A DNA stretch of 58,552 nucleotides from Paludibacter sp. (GTDB taxonomy: Bacteria > Bacteroidota > Bacteroidia > Bacteroidales > Paludibacteraceae). The DNA lies in assembly GCA_028692715.1 (NCBI GenBank), contig JAQUWU010000032.1, positions 1 to 58,552 on the forward strand, given 5' to 3'. Each line of letters starts with the position of its first letter. The stretch's first letter is position 1. The translations under genes and the position numbers were made by a program. Positions 42,144 through 50,426 of the stretch are shown one piece after another. The notes under the pieces were generated by a model. That model did no database searches and was not told the origin of the DNA. It saw only the letters and a list, made by a program, of their open reading frames with translations.

Positions 42144-43430
42144 ATGAATTTTAAAAACCTACTGACAATTGGGTTGTTTCTTTTTTTGAATTATTTGCCT
42201 GTAAATGCGCAGGTTCTAGATACAACTTCAGTAGATTTATCTGAAGATGCCATTGATGCCATCATTGATACTACACTTTCTGCTCCACAGGATTTTGATA
42301 ACACACTTGATTATATGCTCCGTTCGTGGATCATTCAACGATCAGATAGTTCAGACTGTTTTTCATCTTCAGATCCGATGATAGTATCAGACTCGATTTA
42401 TAAATTACGCCTTTCTCAAATGCCCTGCATTATGGAAATGCCTTTTAATTCTGCAGTTCGTTCCTTTATTGATTTGTATTCTGTAAAAAAACGACGTCAA
42501 GTTGAATTTATGATGGGAATGAGTGAGTATTATTTCCCGATTTTCGAAGAGGTTTTGGGTGCATATAATTTGCCATTGGAATTGAAATATTTACCTATTA
42601 TTGAGTCTGCGCTTAATACAACCGCTATGTCACGTGTGGGGGCAGCAGGTTTATGGCAATTTATGATTGCTACCGGAAGAATGTACGGTTTGGAAATAAA
42701 CAGTCTTGTTGATGAACGATTGTCACCATTAAAAGCAACGAAAGCAGCAGCTATGTTTTTAAAAGATTTATATTCCATTTATGGTGATTGGCATTTGGTT
42801 ATTGCTGCATATAACTGTGGCCCCGGAAATGTAAACAAAGCGATTCGTCGTTCGGGAGGGAAAAGAGATTATTGGGCAATTTACCCCTATCTTCCAAAAG
42901 AAACCAGAGGTTATGTGCCTATTTTTATTGCAGCGAATTACGTCATGACCTACGCTGCCGAACATAATCTGTGTGCAGCAAAAGTAAATATGCCGATCAT
43001 TACCGATACAGTACATGTTCATCAACGTATCCATTTAGAACAAATTGCGGATGTTTTGGAAATTCCAATTGGAGAAATAAAATTGTTAAATCCGCAATAC
43101 AGAAGAGATATAGTCCCGGGTAATATAAAATCATATTCTATTTGTTTGCCACTCAGATATGCAAATACTTTTATTGATAGGTATGATGAAATTGTAGCTT
43201 ATAAAGCTGATTCATTGATTAATAACCGTAGAAATGAAATTGAAATTGCTCAGGCTACACCGATTTCGTTTGGAGGCTCGGGAAAAGTAATTTATCACAA
43301 AGTTACAAAAGGTCAAACATTAGGCGGAATAGCTGCTAGGTATGGAGTTTCGTTGACGAAATTAAAAAAATGGAATCATATAAGTGGTTCCAAAATAAAA
43401 ATTGGTCAACGATTGAAAATTATCAAATAG
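42144..43430 (+). CDS. Membrane-bound lytic murein transglycosylase D-like protein
   Basis: 428 aa with a signal peptide ending VNAQ. The SLT domain (residues about 110-260) carries the catalytic Glu in LPIIESALNTTAMSRVGAAGLWQFM, then GLEINSLVDERLSPLKATKAAAMFL and WHLVIAAYNCGPGNVNKAI. At least one LysM repeat ends the protein (YHKVTKGQTLGGIAARYGVSLTKLKKWN), with a second degraded one before it. It cleaves peptidoglycan in the periplasm with formation of 1,6-anhydro ends. Operon with parAB-DUF5683 is typical of Bacteroidetes. Confidence 0.93.
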   Translation: MNFKNLLTIGLFLFLNYLPVNAQVLDTTSVDLSEDAIDAIIDTTLSAPQDFDNTLDYMLRSWIIQRSDSSDCFSSSDPMIVSDSIYKLRLSQMPCIMEMPFNSAVRSFIDLYSVKKRRQVEFMMGMSEYYFPIFEEVLGAYNLPLELKYLPIIESALNTTAMSRVGAAGLWQFMIATGRMYGLEINSLVDERLSPLKATKAAAMFLKDLYSIYGDWHLVIAAYNCGPGNVNKAIRRSGGKRDYWAIYPYLPKETRGYVPIFIAANYVMTYAAEHNLCAAKVNMPIITDTVHVHQRIHLEQIADVLEIPIGEIKLLNPQYRRDIVPGNIKSYSICLPLRYANTFIDRYDEIVAYKADSLINNRRNEIEIAQATPISFGGSGKVIYHKVTKGQTLGGIAARYGVSLTKLKKWNHISGSKIKIGQRLKIIK

Positions 43431-43473
43431 AAATGATATTCTATTTAAACCTTTAAGTCAGAATTATTAAACT

Positions 43474-43794
43474 ATGCAAAAGCTTTATTATTCAATTTCA
43501 GAAGTCGCAGAAATGTTTCAGGTGAATCAATCCAACCTGAGATTTTGGGAAATGGAATTTACTCAACTTAAGCCCAAAAGAAATGATAAGAAAACGAGGT
43601 TTTATACCCTTGAAGATATTCAGATAATTAAACAAATTATTTTTCTGATTAATGATCAGAAGCTAACATTAGAGGGAGCAAAGAAAAAATTAAACCAAAA
43701 AAAGGGAACGGTTGAAAAACAACAGGAAATTGCTGAAAGACTCAGGAACATTAGACAAGAGTTAGTTGGCATTGTTAAATCGTTTTCTGAATAA
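43474..43794 (+). CDS. MerR-family transcriptional regulator
   Basis: 106 aa: a MerR-type winged HTH (YYSISEVAEMFQVNQSNLRFWEMEF, then RFYTLEDIQIIKQIIFLI) and a helix with a short coiled coil (KKKLNQKKGTVEKQQEIAERLRNI). There is no C-terminal effector domain or metal-binding cysteine. Such short MerR proteins in Bacteroidetes have no known ligand. It is between the transglycosylase and an alkaline phosphatase, 11 bases from the latter. Confidence 0.88.
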   Translation: MQKLYYSISEVAEMFQVNQSNLRFWEMEFTQLKPKRNDKKTRFYTLEDIQIIKQIIFLINDQKLTLEGAKKKLNQKKGTVEKQQEIAERLRNIRQELVGIVKSFSE

Positions 43795-43805
43795 TAAATT
43801 TTAGA

Positions 43806-44870
43806 ATGGAAAAAAAATATTTTAAATTGATCAGTCTTTTGTTGATATTATCTATTTTTGGTTTTGCTCAAAAAGCACCCAAAAATGTGATTTTTATGAT
43901 TGGAGATGGAATGGGAATAGCACAAGTTTATTCTGCAATGGTGGCAAATGGAAATAAGTTGGCATTAGAACAATGTACCTACAGTGGCTTTTCGAAAACC
44001 TATTCTAACGATAATTTCACAACTGATTCGGGTGCCGGCGGTACTGCATTGGCGTGTGGTGTAAAAACAAAGAATGGTATGATTGGCATGAACCCCGATT
44101 CTGTTGCGGTTGAGTCAATTCTCGAAAAAGCAGAGAAAAATCATCTTGCTACCGGAATTGTTGTTGCTTGTGCTGTAACACATGCTACACCGGCAACATA
44201 TATTGCCCATCAGGTGAATCGTAATATGTACGAGGAAATTGCAGCAGATTATTTGAAAACTGACATAGATGTTTTTATTGGAGGCGGAAGAAAGTATTTT
44301 GAGGACAGATCAGATGGCAAAAATCTGACAAATGAGCTGAAAGCCAAAAATTATAAAATTGCATATAATCTGGCAGATGTAAAAACAACAACATCCGGAA
44401 AACTTGCAGGCTTACTTTATGACGATCAAAATCCGGGTATGCCCGAACGGGGTGACCAATTACCCGAATCAACTGAAGCTGCTATCAATATACTAAAAAA
44501 TAATGCGAAAGGATTTTTCTTAATGGTTGAAGGCTCACAAATTGACTGGGCATGTCATGCAAACGATGCGAATAAAACGATAAAGGAAATGCTGGACTTT
44601 GATAAAACAATTGCCAAAGTGCTTGATTTTGCAGAAAAAGATGGAAATACCTTGGTTATTATTACTGCTGATCATGAAACAGGTGGTATGACAATTGTAA
44701 ACGGGAAAATGGGTACAGATAGTTTGACGGTTTTTTATTCAACAAAAGGACATTCAGGAGTGCCTGTTCCCGTCTTTTCTTATGGTCCGGGTGCTGAGAA
44801 TTTTAGTGGCTTTATGGAAAATACAGATTTTAAACAAAAGATTGAAAAACTTTTGAAATTAAAGAAGTAG
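43806..44870 (+). CDS. Alkaline phosphatase
   Basis: 354 aa with a signal peptide (MEKKYFKLISLLLILSIFGFAQ). Metal and catalytic motifs of the PhoA superfamily are seen: FMIGDGMGIAQV, TDSGAGGTALACGVKTKNG (catalytic Ser in the TDSGAG segment), ATPATYIAH, EGSQIDWACHAND and ITADHETGGM. The final HSGVPVPVFSYGPGAENF provides the last His ligand. It hydrolyses phosphate monoesters in the periplasm. It is somewhat short compared with classical PhoA, as is common in Bacteroidetes. Confidence 0.92.
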   Translation: MEKKYFKLISLLLILSIFGFAQKAPKNVIFMIGDGMGIAQVYSAMVANGNKLALEQCTYSGFSKTYSNDNFTTDSGAGGTALACGVKTKNGMIGMNPDSVAVESILEKAEKNHLATGIVVACAVTHATPATYIAHQVNRNMYEEIAADYLKTDIDVFIGGGRKYFEDRSDGKNLTNELKAKNYKIAYNLADVKTTTSGKLAGLLYDDQNPGMPERGDQLPESTEAAINILKNNAKGFFLMVEGSQIDWACHANDANKTIKEMLDFDKTIAKVLDFAEKDGNTLVIITADHETGGMTIVNGKMGTDSLTVFYSTKGHSGVPVPVFSYGPGAENFSGFMENTDFKQKIEKLLKLKK

Positions 44871-44910
44871 GATTTTCAATAAATTAGCCTGAAAGGCCAA
44901 AATAATTTAG

Positions 44911-44937
44911 CTCAAGGTGAAATCCTTGGGTTTTTTT
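44911..44937 (+). terminator. Terminator after the alkaline phosphatase gene
   Basis: CTCAAGG at 44911-44917 pairs with CCTTGGG at 44924-44930 (one G-U pair), followed by seven T. Confidence 0.7.
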
Positions 44938-44956
44938 AATGCCGGAAGAAATATAA

Positions 44957-45256
44957 ATGGGAAAAATCGATTCAGAAAAAAAGGTGATACAGAATATGAT
45001 TCGTCTCTATTGTCGTAAAAAACATAAAGGTGAAGAGTTGTGTGATGAGTGTAATATTTTGCTGAATTATGCTACAGATCGATTGACAAAGTGTCCGTTT
45101 AAAGATGAAAAACCGGCTTGTGCCGATTGTAAAGTACATTGTTATAAAACGGAAATGCGTGAAAAAATTCGTAGAGTAATGCGTTTTTCAGGTCCGAGAA
45201 TGATCATTTATTATCCGAAGGATTTCTTTATTCACATATTAAAAAAATCACATTAA
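44957..45256 (+). CDS. Nitrous oxide-stimulated promoter (YgbA-like) family protein
   Basis: 99 aa with many cysteines: LYCRKKH, CDECNILL, CPF, ACADCKVHCYK. The pattern, followed by REKIRRVMRFSGPRMIIYYPKDFFIH, is that of the nitrous-oxide-stimulated promoter family (YgbA in E. coli, in an NsrR/NO-related context). The cysteines probably bind zinc or iron. There are 12 bases to the next gene, so both are likely in one transcript. Confidence 0.8.
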   Translation: MGKIDSEKKVIQNMIRLYCRKKHKGEELCDECNILLNYATDRLTKCPFKDEKPACADCKVHCYKTEMREKIRRVMRFSGPRMIIYYPKDFFIHILKKSH

Positions 45257-45268
45257 ATATTCAAAAAA

Positions 45269-45751
45269 ATGGAATTAAACGCTCATAACAAGAATGAATA
45301 TCCTCCAATGCATACAGCTGAACATATATTGAATCAAACTATGATCAGAATGTTTGGATGCAAAAGATCAAAAAATAGTCATATAGAACGGAAAAAAAGT
45401 AAATGTGATTATTTTTTATCATCAGAACCCACTGCAGAACAAATTGCCAAAATTGAATCGGAAGTGAATAAAGTTATTGCCCAAAATCTTACAGTCTCGG
45501 CTGACTTTATACCTAGAAATGAAGTTCCTGAAACAATTGATACCAGCAAACTTCCAGCTGATGTAAGCCAGACCTTGCGATTGGTTTATGTTGGTGATTA
45601 TGATATTTGTGCTTGCATTGGAGTGCATGTTCAAAACACAAATGAAATAGGGACTTTTAAAATTTTGAACTGTGATTTTACCGAAGGTAGACTAAGAATA
45701 AGATTTAAGTTGGAAGATTGCCCTTTTATTGAAAATGTTCTTGCAAATTGA
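45269..45751 (+). CDS. Stand-alone tRNA-editing-type (AlaX/SAD) domain protein
   Basis: 160 aa. Residues H15 and H19 in MHTAEHIL and a Cys/His in CACIGVHV form the zinc site of the second additional domain (SAD) found in AlaRS, ThrRS and AlaX. In AlaX proteins this domain deacylates mischarged Ser- or Gly-tRNA-Ala. Length matches short AlaX forms. The specificity and even the tRNA-editing role are not proven by the sequence; it sits behind a YgbA-like gene. Confidence 0.75.
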   Translation: MELNAHNKNEYPPMHTAEHILNQTMIRMFGCKRSKNSHIERKKSKCDYFLSSEPTAEQIAKIESEVNKVIAQNLTVSADFIPRNEVPETIDTSKLPADVSQTLRLVYVGDYDICACIGVHVQNTNEIGTFKILNCDFTEGRLRIRFKLEDCPFIENVLAN

Positions 45752-45868
45752 TCGTACAGTGTCCTGACTTTAGTGTATTTTTTTGCATACGACTTAATGA
45801 ATTTTGTTTTTCAAGCTTTAATAACCTTTACAGTTCAACTTCTTACAATTTAATTAGTTCTTTTTTTG

Positions 45869-45876
45869 TACCTTTG
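45869..45876 (+). promoter_or_regulatory. -7 element of the DUF5063 operon
   Basis: TACCTTTG, 74 bases before the ATG at 45950. Confidence 0.5.
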
Positions 45877-45949
45877 TAGCTTGTGTTATTTAATTGAATG
45901 AATGATGCAATAATAAATTAAATTTTAGTTTTCAAAATAGTCCGTAAAA

Positions 45950-46591
45950 ATGGATACTGACCAATTACCCGATCATATTGTATATAGTAAAAAAGTAATC
46001 GAATTTGTTACTGTTGCGGCTGAAACTTGTCTGTTTTTAGAACATGCTACTGATTTTTCAAATCAAGATTTTGTTGACAAATCAGTTAAGATTCTTCCTC
46101 TTTTGTATCTCAATGCTTCTTTAATTGAAATTCCACAGGCTGTATATGAAGAAGGAACAGAACGGTTTGTAAACGAAGAAGATTATGTCTTTGTCAAAGA
46201 GCAAGTGGAACAGATTATGGGCAAGGATGATTCTTATTTAGAGGTTTTTCATCCTGACATGGCTTTGAGTGATACGCCTATAGCTGCTTTTATATCAGAG
46301 AATTTAGCGGATATTTATCAGGAATTAAAAGATTTTGCAGCAAATTATCAGTTGGGTGATATCGATATCATGAACGATGCTTTGGTCATTTGTCTGGAGG
46401 CTTTTAGAGAACACTGGGGACAAAAATTACTTAACGCTCTAAGAGCATTACATTCAATACGGTTTAGTGAAGGTTTTGGATCAGAAGAATCTTCAAACGA
46501 ACCCATCAATAAAAATAAAATCGACCGAAATGCATTTCTTCAGTTTCTACACGAAGATGAGGATGAAGAATTGGATAATTTGTTGAAATAA
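45950..46591 (+). CDS. DUF5063 domain protein
   Basis: 213 aa, soluble, mostly helical and acidic. Segments such as KVIEFVTVAAETCLFLEH, VKILPLLYLNASLIEIP and HWGQKLLNALRALHSIRF fit the DUF5063 family. The function is unknown. It is followed after only 4 bases by an RNase D-like exonuclease and then an rRNA methyltransferase, an arrangement common in Bacteroidales, which suggests a role in RNA metabolism. Confidence 0.82.
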   Translation: MDTDQLPDHIVYSKKVIEFVTVAAETCLFLEHATDFSNQDFVDKSVKILPLLYLNASLIEIPQAVYEEGTERFVNEEDYVFVKEQVEQIMGKDDSYLEVFHPDMALSDTPIAAFISENLADIYQELKDFAANYQLGDIDIMNDALVICLEAFREHWGQKLLNALRALHSIRFSEGFGSEESSNEPINKNKIDRNAFLQFLHEDEDEELDNLLK

Positions 46592-46595
46592 GTGT

Positions 46596-47294
46596 ATGTT
46601 TAAAACAAAAATCACGAAAGAAGAAGTAAATTTATTACCCCTTATAGTTTTTGAAGGAAAAATAACCCTGGTGGACGATATAAGTATGGTACAATCGGCT
46701 ATCAATGAGTTGCGGAAATCAAAAGTAGTCGGCATTGATACTGAGACTAAACCCTCATTTACAAGGGGAACTCATTATAAAGTTTCGCTGGTTCAAATTT
46801 CAACACTCGATCATTGCTTTTTATTTCGATTAAATAAAATTGGATTTCCACCCGAATTATCTGAATTTCTTGCCGACGAAAAAGTAAAAAAAATTGGTCT
46901 TTCATTAAGGGACGATTTGTCAGGATTAAATAAACATCAAAAATTTAACCCCGGTAACTTCGTTGATATTCAGACTATTGCACAAAATTATGGGATTTTG
47001 GAACTTAGTTTGCAGAAAATTTACGCCATCCTTTTCGAAAAGAAAATCTCAAAATCTCAACGTTTGTCAAATTGGGAAAATCCTGAACTATCAGAACTTC
47101 AACAGCGATATGCTGCTACAGATGCCTGGACCAGTTTACAGATTTACCTGCAATTGATGAAAGAAAATAAACTCACTAAAAAGCAAATTCAGAAAATAGT
47201 AATGCAAGATACGATGGAACAGCGTGAAAAACAAGCTCAGCGTATGTTGCAAAACAAACCGGAAGAAATTCAAACATCTAACCCTGAACTCTAG
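46596..47294 (+). CDS. 3'-5' exonuclease (RNase D-like)
   Basis: 232 aa DEDDy-type nuclease: Exo I GIDTETKPSF (D and E), Exo II LRDDLSGLN (D), and Exo III RYAATDAWTSLQIY (Y-x-x-x-D). It has no HRDC domain, so it is shorter than RNase D and closer to WRN-type or KlenTaq-like 3'-5' exonuclease proteins of Bacteroidetes. The gene follows DUF5063 by 4 bases and precedes the rRNA methyltransferase by 27. Confidence 0.9.
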   Translation: MFKTKITKEEVNLLPLIVFEGKITLVDDISMVQSAINELRKSKVVGIDTETKPSFTRGTHYKVSLVQISTLDHCFLFRLNKIGFPPELSEFLADEKVKKIGLSLRDDLSGLNKHQKFNPGNFVDIQTIAQNYGILELSLQKIYAILFEKKISKSQRLSNWENPELSELQQRYAATDAWTSLQIYLQLMKENKLTKKQIQKIVMQDTMEQREKQAQRMLQNKPEEIQTSNPEL

Positions 47295-47321
47295 AAACCA
47301 AATAAACGCAAAATTCGAAAC

Positions 47322-48506
47322 ATGATAACCATACAACTCAAGCCAAAAAAAGAAGAAAGTTTACAACGTTTTCACCCTTGGTTATTTTCTGGCGCAATTC
47401 AAAAAATTGAAGGTAACCCAACTGAAGGAGAATTAGTAAAACTTGTGGATAAAAATGGTGATTTTCTGGCATTGGGTCATTATCAGATTGGTAGTATTGC
47501 TGTAAGAGTTGTTAGCTTTCAAAACGAAAAAATTGATGACGCATTTTGGAGTCGAAAAATTCGTCTCGCTTATGAAATGCGTAAATCGTTGGGATTGGTC
47601 ACAGCGAAAAATAATACTTATCGTTTAATTCATGGTGAAGGCGATACATTGCCGGGCTTAATAGTTGATATATACGATGATACTGCTGTTATGCAGGCAC
47701 ATTCCATTGGGATGCACGAAATAAGAGAAACATTGGCAAAGGCTATTGTTGAGAATGTTCCGGATGTGAAAAATGTTTATTATAAATCCGAAACAACATT
47801 GCCGTTTAAGGCAGCTATTGAACCTGAAGACGGTTATTTAATCGGAAAGGAAACCGAACAAATTGATGCGATTGAGAATGGGTTGAAGTTTCAAGTAGAT
47901 TGGCTACGGGGTCAAAAAACCGGCTTTTTTGTAGACCAACGTGAAAACCGTTCCTTGTTGGAGAGATATTCAAACGGAAAGTCAGTATTGAATATGTTTT
48001 GTTACACTGGCGGATTCTCTGTTTATGCTATGCGTGGCGGTGCCGAATTGGTTCATTCTGTTGATAGTTCTGCAAAAGCAATTGATTTGACCAACAAAAA
48101 TGTTGAAATAAATTTTCCGGGTGACCCACGTCACACGGCTTATGCCGAAGATGCGTTTAAATACTTGAATAATTTACAAGAATTAGAACAGAAATATGAT
48201 GTGATAATTCTTGATCCGCCTGCATTTGCCAAACACAGGGAAGCGTTGCGTAATGCTTTAAAAGGTTATAAAAGGTTGAATGCTAAAGCTTTCGAACAAA
48301 TAAAACCCGGAGGAATATTATTTACTTTTTCTTGCTCGCAAGTGGTAAGCAAAGAACAATTCCGCTTAGCTGTCTTCAGTGCTGCTGCTGAAAGTAAGCG
48401 TCATGTACGTATTCTTCACCAACTATCTCAACCCGCCGATCATCCTATCAGCATTTATCATCCCGAAGGAGAATATCTGAAAGGATTGGTTTTATGGGTG
48501 GAGTAG
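47322..48506 (+). CDS. rlmI: Class I SAM-dependent rRNA methyltransferase (RlmI/RlmK-like)
   Basis: 394 aa. An N-terminal PUA domain (QLKPKKEESLQRFHPWLFSGAI, NGDFLALGHYQIG) precedes a Rossmann methyltransferase with FVDQRENR, VLNMFCYTGGFSVYAMRGGA (SAM loop), VHSVDSSAKAI, and the catalytic ILDPPAFAKHR. The NPPY-type motif is DPPAF, and SCSQVVS follows with the catalytic Cys. RlmI methylates C1962 in 23S rRNA of E. coli; the exact target here is inferred. It ends the DUF5063 operon. Confidence 0.92.
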   Translation: MITIQLKPKKEESLQRFHPWLFSGAIQKIEGNPTEGELVKLVDKNGDFLALGHYQIGSIAVRVVSFQNEKIDDAFWSRKIRLAYEMRKSLGLVTAKNNTYRLIHGEGDTLPGLIVDIYDDTAVMQAHSIGMHEIRETLAKAIVENVPDVKNVYYKSETTLPFKAAIEPEDGYLIGKETEQIDAIENGLKFQVDWLRGQKTGFFVDQRENRSLLERYSNGKSVLNMFCYTGGFSVYAMRGGAELVHSVDSSAKAIDLTNKNVEINFPGDPRHTAYAEDAFKYLNNLQELEQKYDVIILDPPAFAKHREALRNALKGYKRLNAKAFEQIKPGGILFTFSCSQVVSKEQFRLAVFSAAAESKRHVRILHQLSQPADHPISIYHPEGEYLKGLVLWVE

Positions 48507-48790
48507 TGTTAAAGTACAATTAACACTGTAATGTTTGGTTTAATAAGATTTTTAATTTAACGTGTTGAAATTCAGAGATGTAAACAATGTTGAATTTGAA
48601 TTGTTATAGTTAAAAATAATTACAATATATATATTTCAACTTAACGAGCCGTTTTATTGCAATAATTTAGCAAAAAAATTTTTTCTTTTCAATACAATCG
48701 TTATATTTGCAGTCTAAACATTTCAATTATCCACTTAAAATTTTAAAAGCCTATTGTTGAAAATTACTTTAAACCTCAAAATTCAAAGTA
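48507..48790. other. Intergenic region with the sigma factor promoter
   Basis: About 285 bases. TATATTTG at 48702-48709 is a probable -7 element, giving a leader of about 75 bases before the ATG at 48791. Nothing else recognisable. Confidence 0.45.
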
Positions 48791-49384
48791 ATGGAAAATC
48801 TAAATCAATTAACCGATGACGAATTGGTGAAATTGTATGGACAAGGAAATAATCAGGCGTTTGAAATTTTATTGATACGTTATAAGTCCAAAGTATATAC
48901 ATATATATACTTAATTGTTCGTAACAGAGAACTCACCGAAGATATTTTTCAAGACACCTTTATTAAAGCAATTGCTACCATTCAACAGGGACGTTACGTT
49001 GAGTCAGGTAAGTTTGTGGCATGGATTAACCGCATCGCACACAACCTGATTATCGATTATTTCCGTAGGGAAAAAAACGAAAATACATTCTCGGCAGATG
49101 CTGTTGATTATGATATAGTGAATAATGCAAAACTCTCGGAAAAGAGCATCGAGGATACTATGTCGAACGAACAGGTACTGGCCGATGTTGTACATTTGAT
49201 TGATTTGTTGCCCATTTCACAGCAAAAGGTGATTCGTATGCGCTATTTCGAAGATTTAAGTTTTAAGGAAATTGCCGAACGAACAAATGTAAGCATTAAT
49301 ACGGCTTTAGGGCGAATGCGTTATGCATTGCTCAATATGAGACGCATTGCTGTCGAAAATAACGTTTATCTTGAAATAAAATAA
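48791..49384 (+). CDS. ECF-type RNA polymerase sigma factor
   Basis: 197 aa with region 2 (LIRYKSKVYTYIYLIVRNRELTEDIFQDTFIKAI) and region 4 (LPISQQKVIRMRYFEDLSFKEIAERTNVSINTALGRMRYAL). There is no region 1 or 3, and no anti-sigma factor gene with a membrane helix next to it, so it may be an ECF of the kind regulated by its own promoter. A small gene follows 127 bases downstream and may be its partner. Confidence 0.9.
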   Translation: MENLNQLTDDELVKLYGQGNNQAFEILLIRYKSKVYTYIYLIVRNRELTEDIFQDTFIKAIATIQQGRYVESGKFVAWINRIAHNLIIDYFRREKNENTFSADAVDYDIVNNAKLSEKSIEDTMSNEQVLADVVHLIDLLPISQQKVIRMRYFEDLSFKEIAERTNVSINTALGRMRYALLNMRRIAVENNVYLEIK

Positions 49385-49511
49385 ATAAAAAATCCATTAA
49401 CAAACAAAAGGTTAATTAGTTAGAAGTAGAAAAAATATTTTTGTGCATATATACTATTTTTTAAACTTATACGTTTTATAAATATCACTATAAAAAAATT
49501 ATAAGTTGCCT

Positions 49512-49691
49512 ATGCAAAAAAATTCTACTTTATTAAAAAAAACTGATTTGTTGACTGAAAAAAAAACACTTGAAATAAACGCTGATTTGCAACCAAGTGC
49601 AAATACTATTCAGAATATACTCCAATTTGCCTCTTCTTACAGAGCACAAAAAATAGCAAATAATCAGTTCGTTGAATGGTTTGTAAATTAA
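49512..49691 (+). CDS. 59-aa conserved small protein next to the sigma factor
   Basis: ATG at 49512 (the frame has a TTG two codons upstream). The product begins MQKNSTLLKKTD and ends IQNILQFASSYRAQKIANNQFVEWFVN. Its C-terminus resembles short proteins encoded downstream of an ECF sigma factor in other Bacteroidales (P-s-a-x-T-I-x-x-I-L-x-F-A-x-S-Y pattern, from memory). It is soluble, without cysteines or membrane helices. A terminator follows. It may be an unrecognised regulator or partner of the sigma factor. Confidence 0.7.
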   Translation: MQKNSTLLKKTDLLTEKKTLEINADLQPSANTIQNILQFASSYRAQKIANNQFVEWFVN

Positions 49692-49692
49692 A

Positions 49693-49729
49693 AAAAAAGA
49701 CTTCAGGATTATCTGAAGTCTTTTTTTAT
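49693..49729 (+). terminator. Terminator after the 59-aa gene
   Basis: AAAAAAGACTTCAG pairs with CTGAAGTCTTTTTT across a 6-base loop, ending in T; A- and T-runs on both sides make it able to act in both directions. Confidence 0.85.
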
Positions 49730-49772
49730 TATATTTGCATATTAAAAAAAACATTCAAAAAAAATATAGATT

Positions 49773-50423
49773 ATGACTCGTATCATCTCTCCATCTTTAT
49801 TATCTGCCGATTTTGGAAACCTGAAGGCCGATTGCGAAATGATTAATTCCAGCGAAGCAGAATGGTTACACATTGATGTTATGGATGGAAGTTTTGTCCC
49901 TAATATTTCTTTTGGTTTTCCTGTTATGGAAGCGCTAAAAATGCATTGTACAAAACCGCTTGATGTGCATTTAATGATTGTACATCCCGAAAAATATATT
50001 AAACGTTTTGCCGAAGCAGGGGCGGGGATTATTACTTTTCATTACGAAACGGTTGATAATCCATTAGAAGTCATTGAGATGATTAAAGCGGAAGGAGTAA
50101 AAGTGGGGATTACAATTAATCCGGATGTGCCTGTTAGTGTTCTCGAACCTTTTGTCGACAAAGTAGATTTGGTGCTTTTAATGACTGTTTTCGCCGGTTA
50201 TGGAGGACAAAAATTTATTGAAGAAAGTTATTCTCGAATTGCAGAGCTAAGAAAAATGATCGATCAAAAAAATGCTCATTGTGTGATTGAAGTGGATGGT
50301 GGCGTAAATATAAATAATGCCCGCAAACTTTTTGATACGGGAGTAAATGTGTTGGTAGCCGGTAGCGCTGTTTTTAAAGCAGAAAATCCTACGAAAATGA
50401 TACATGATATGCTAAACACCTAG
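49773..50423 (+). CDS. rpe: Ribulose-phosphate 3-epimerase
   Basis: 216 aa TIM barrel. Typical segments: SPSLLSADFGNL, HIDVMDGSFVPNISFG (metal-binding His/Asp), DVHLMI, ITFHYE, LLMTVFAGYGGQKFI and VDGGVNINNARKLFDTGVNVLVAGSAVF. Converts ribulose 5-phosphate to xylulose 5-phosphate in the pentose phosphate pathway. comEC starts 3 bases after its stop, so they are co-transcribed. Confidence 0.96.
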   Translation: MTRIISPSLLSADFGNLKADCEMINSSEAEWLHIDVMDGSFVPNISFGFPVMEALKMHCTKPLDVHLMIVHPEKYIKRFAEAGAGIITFHYETVDNPLEVIEMIKAEGVKVGITINPDVPVSVLEPFVDKVDLVLLMTVFAGYGGQKFIEESYSRIAELRKMIDQKNAHCVIEVDGGVNINNARKLFDTGVNVLVAGSAVFKAENPTKMIHDMLNT

Positions 50424-50426
50424 CCT

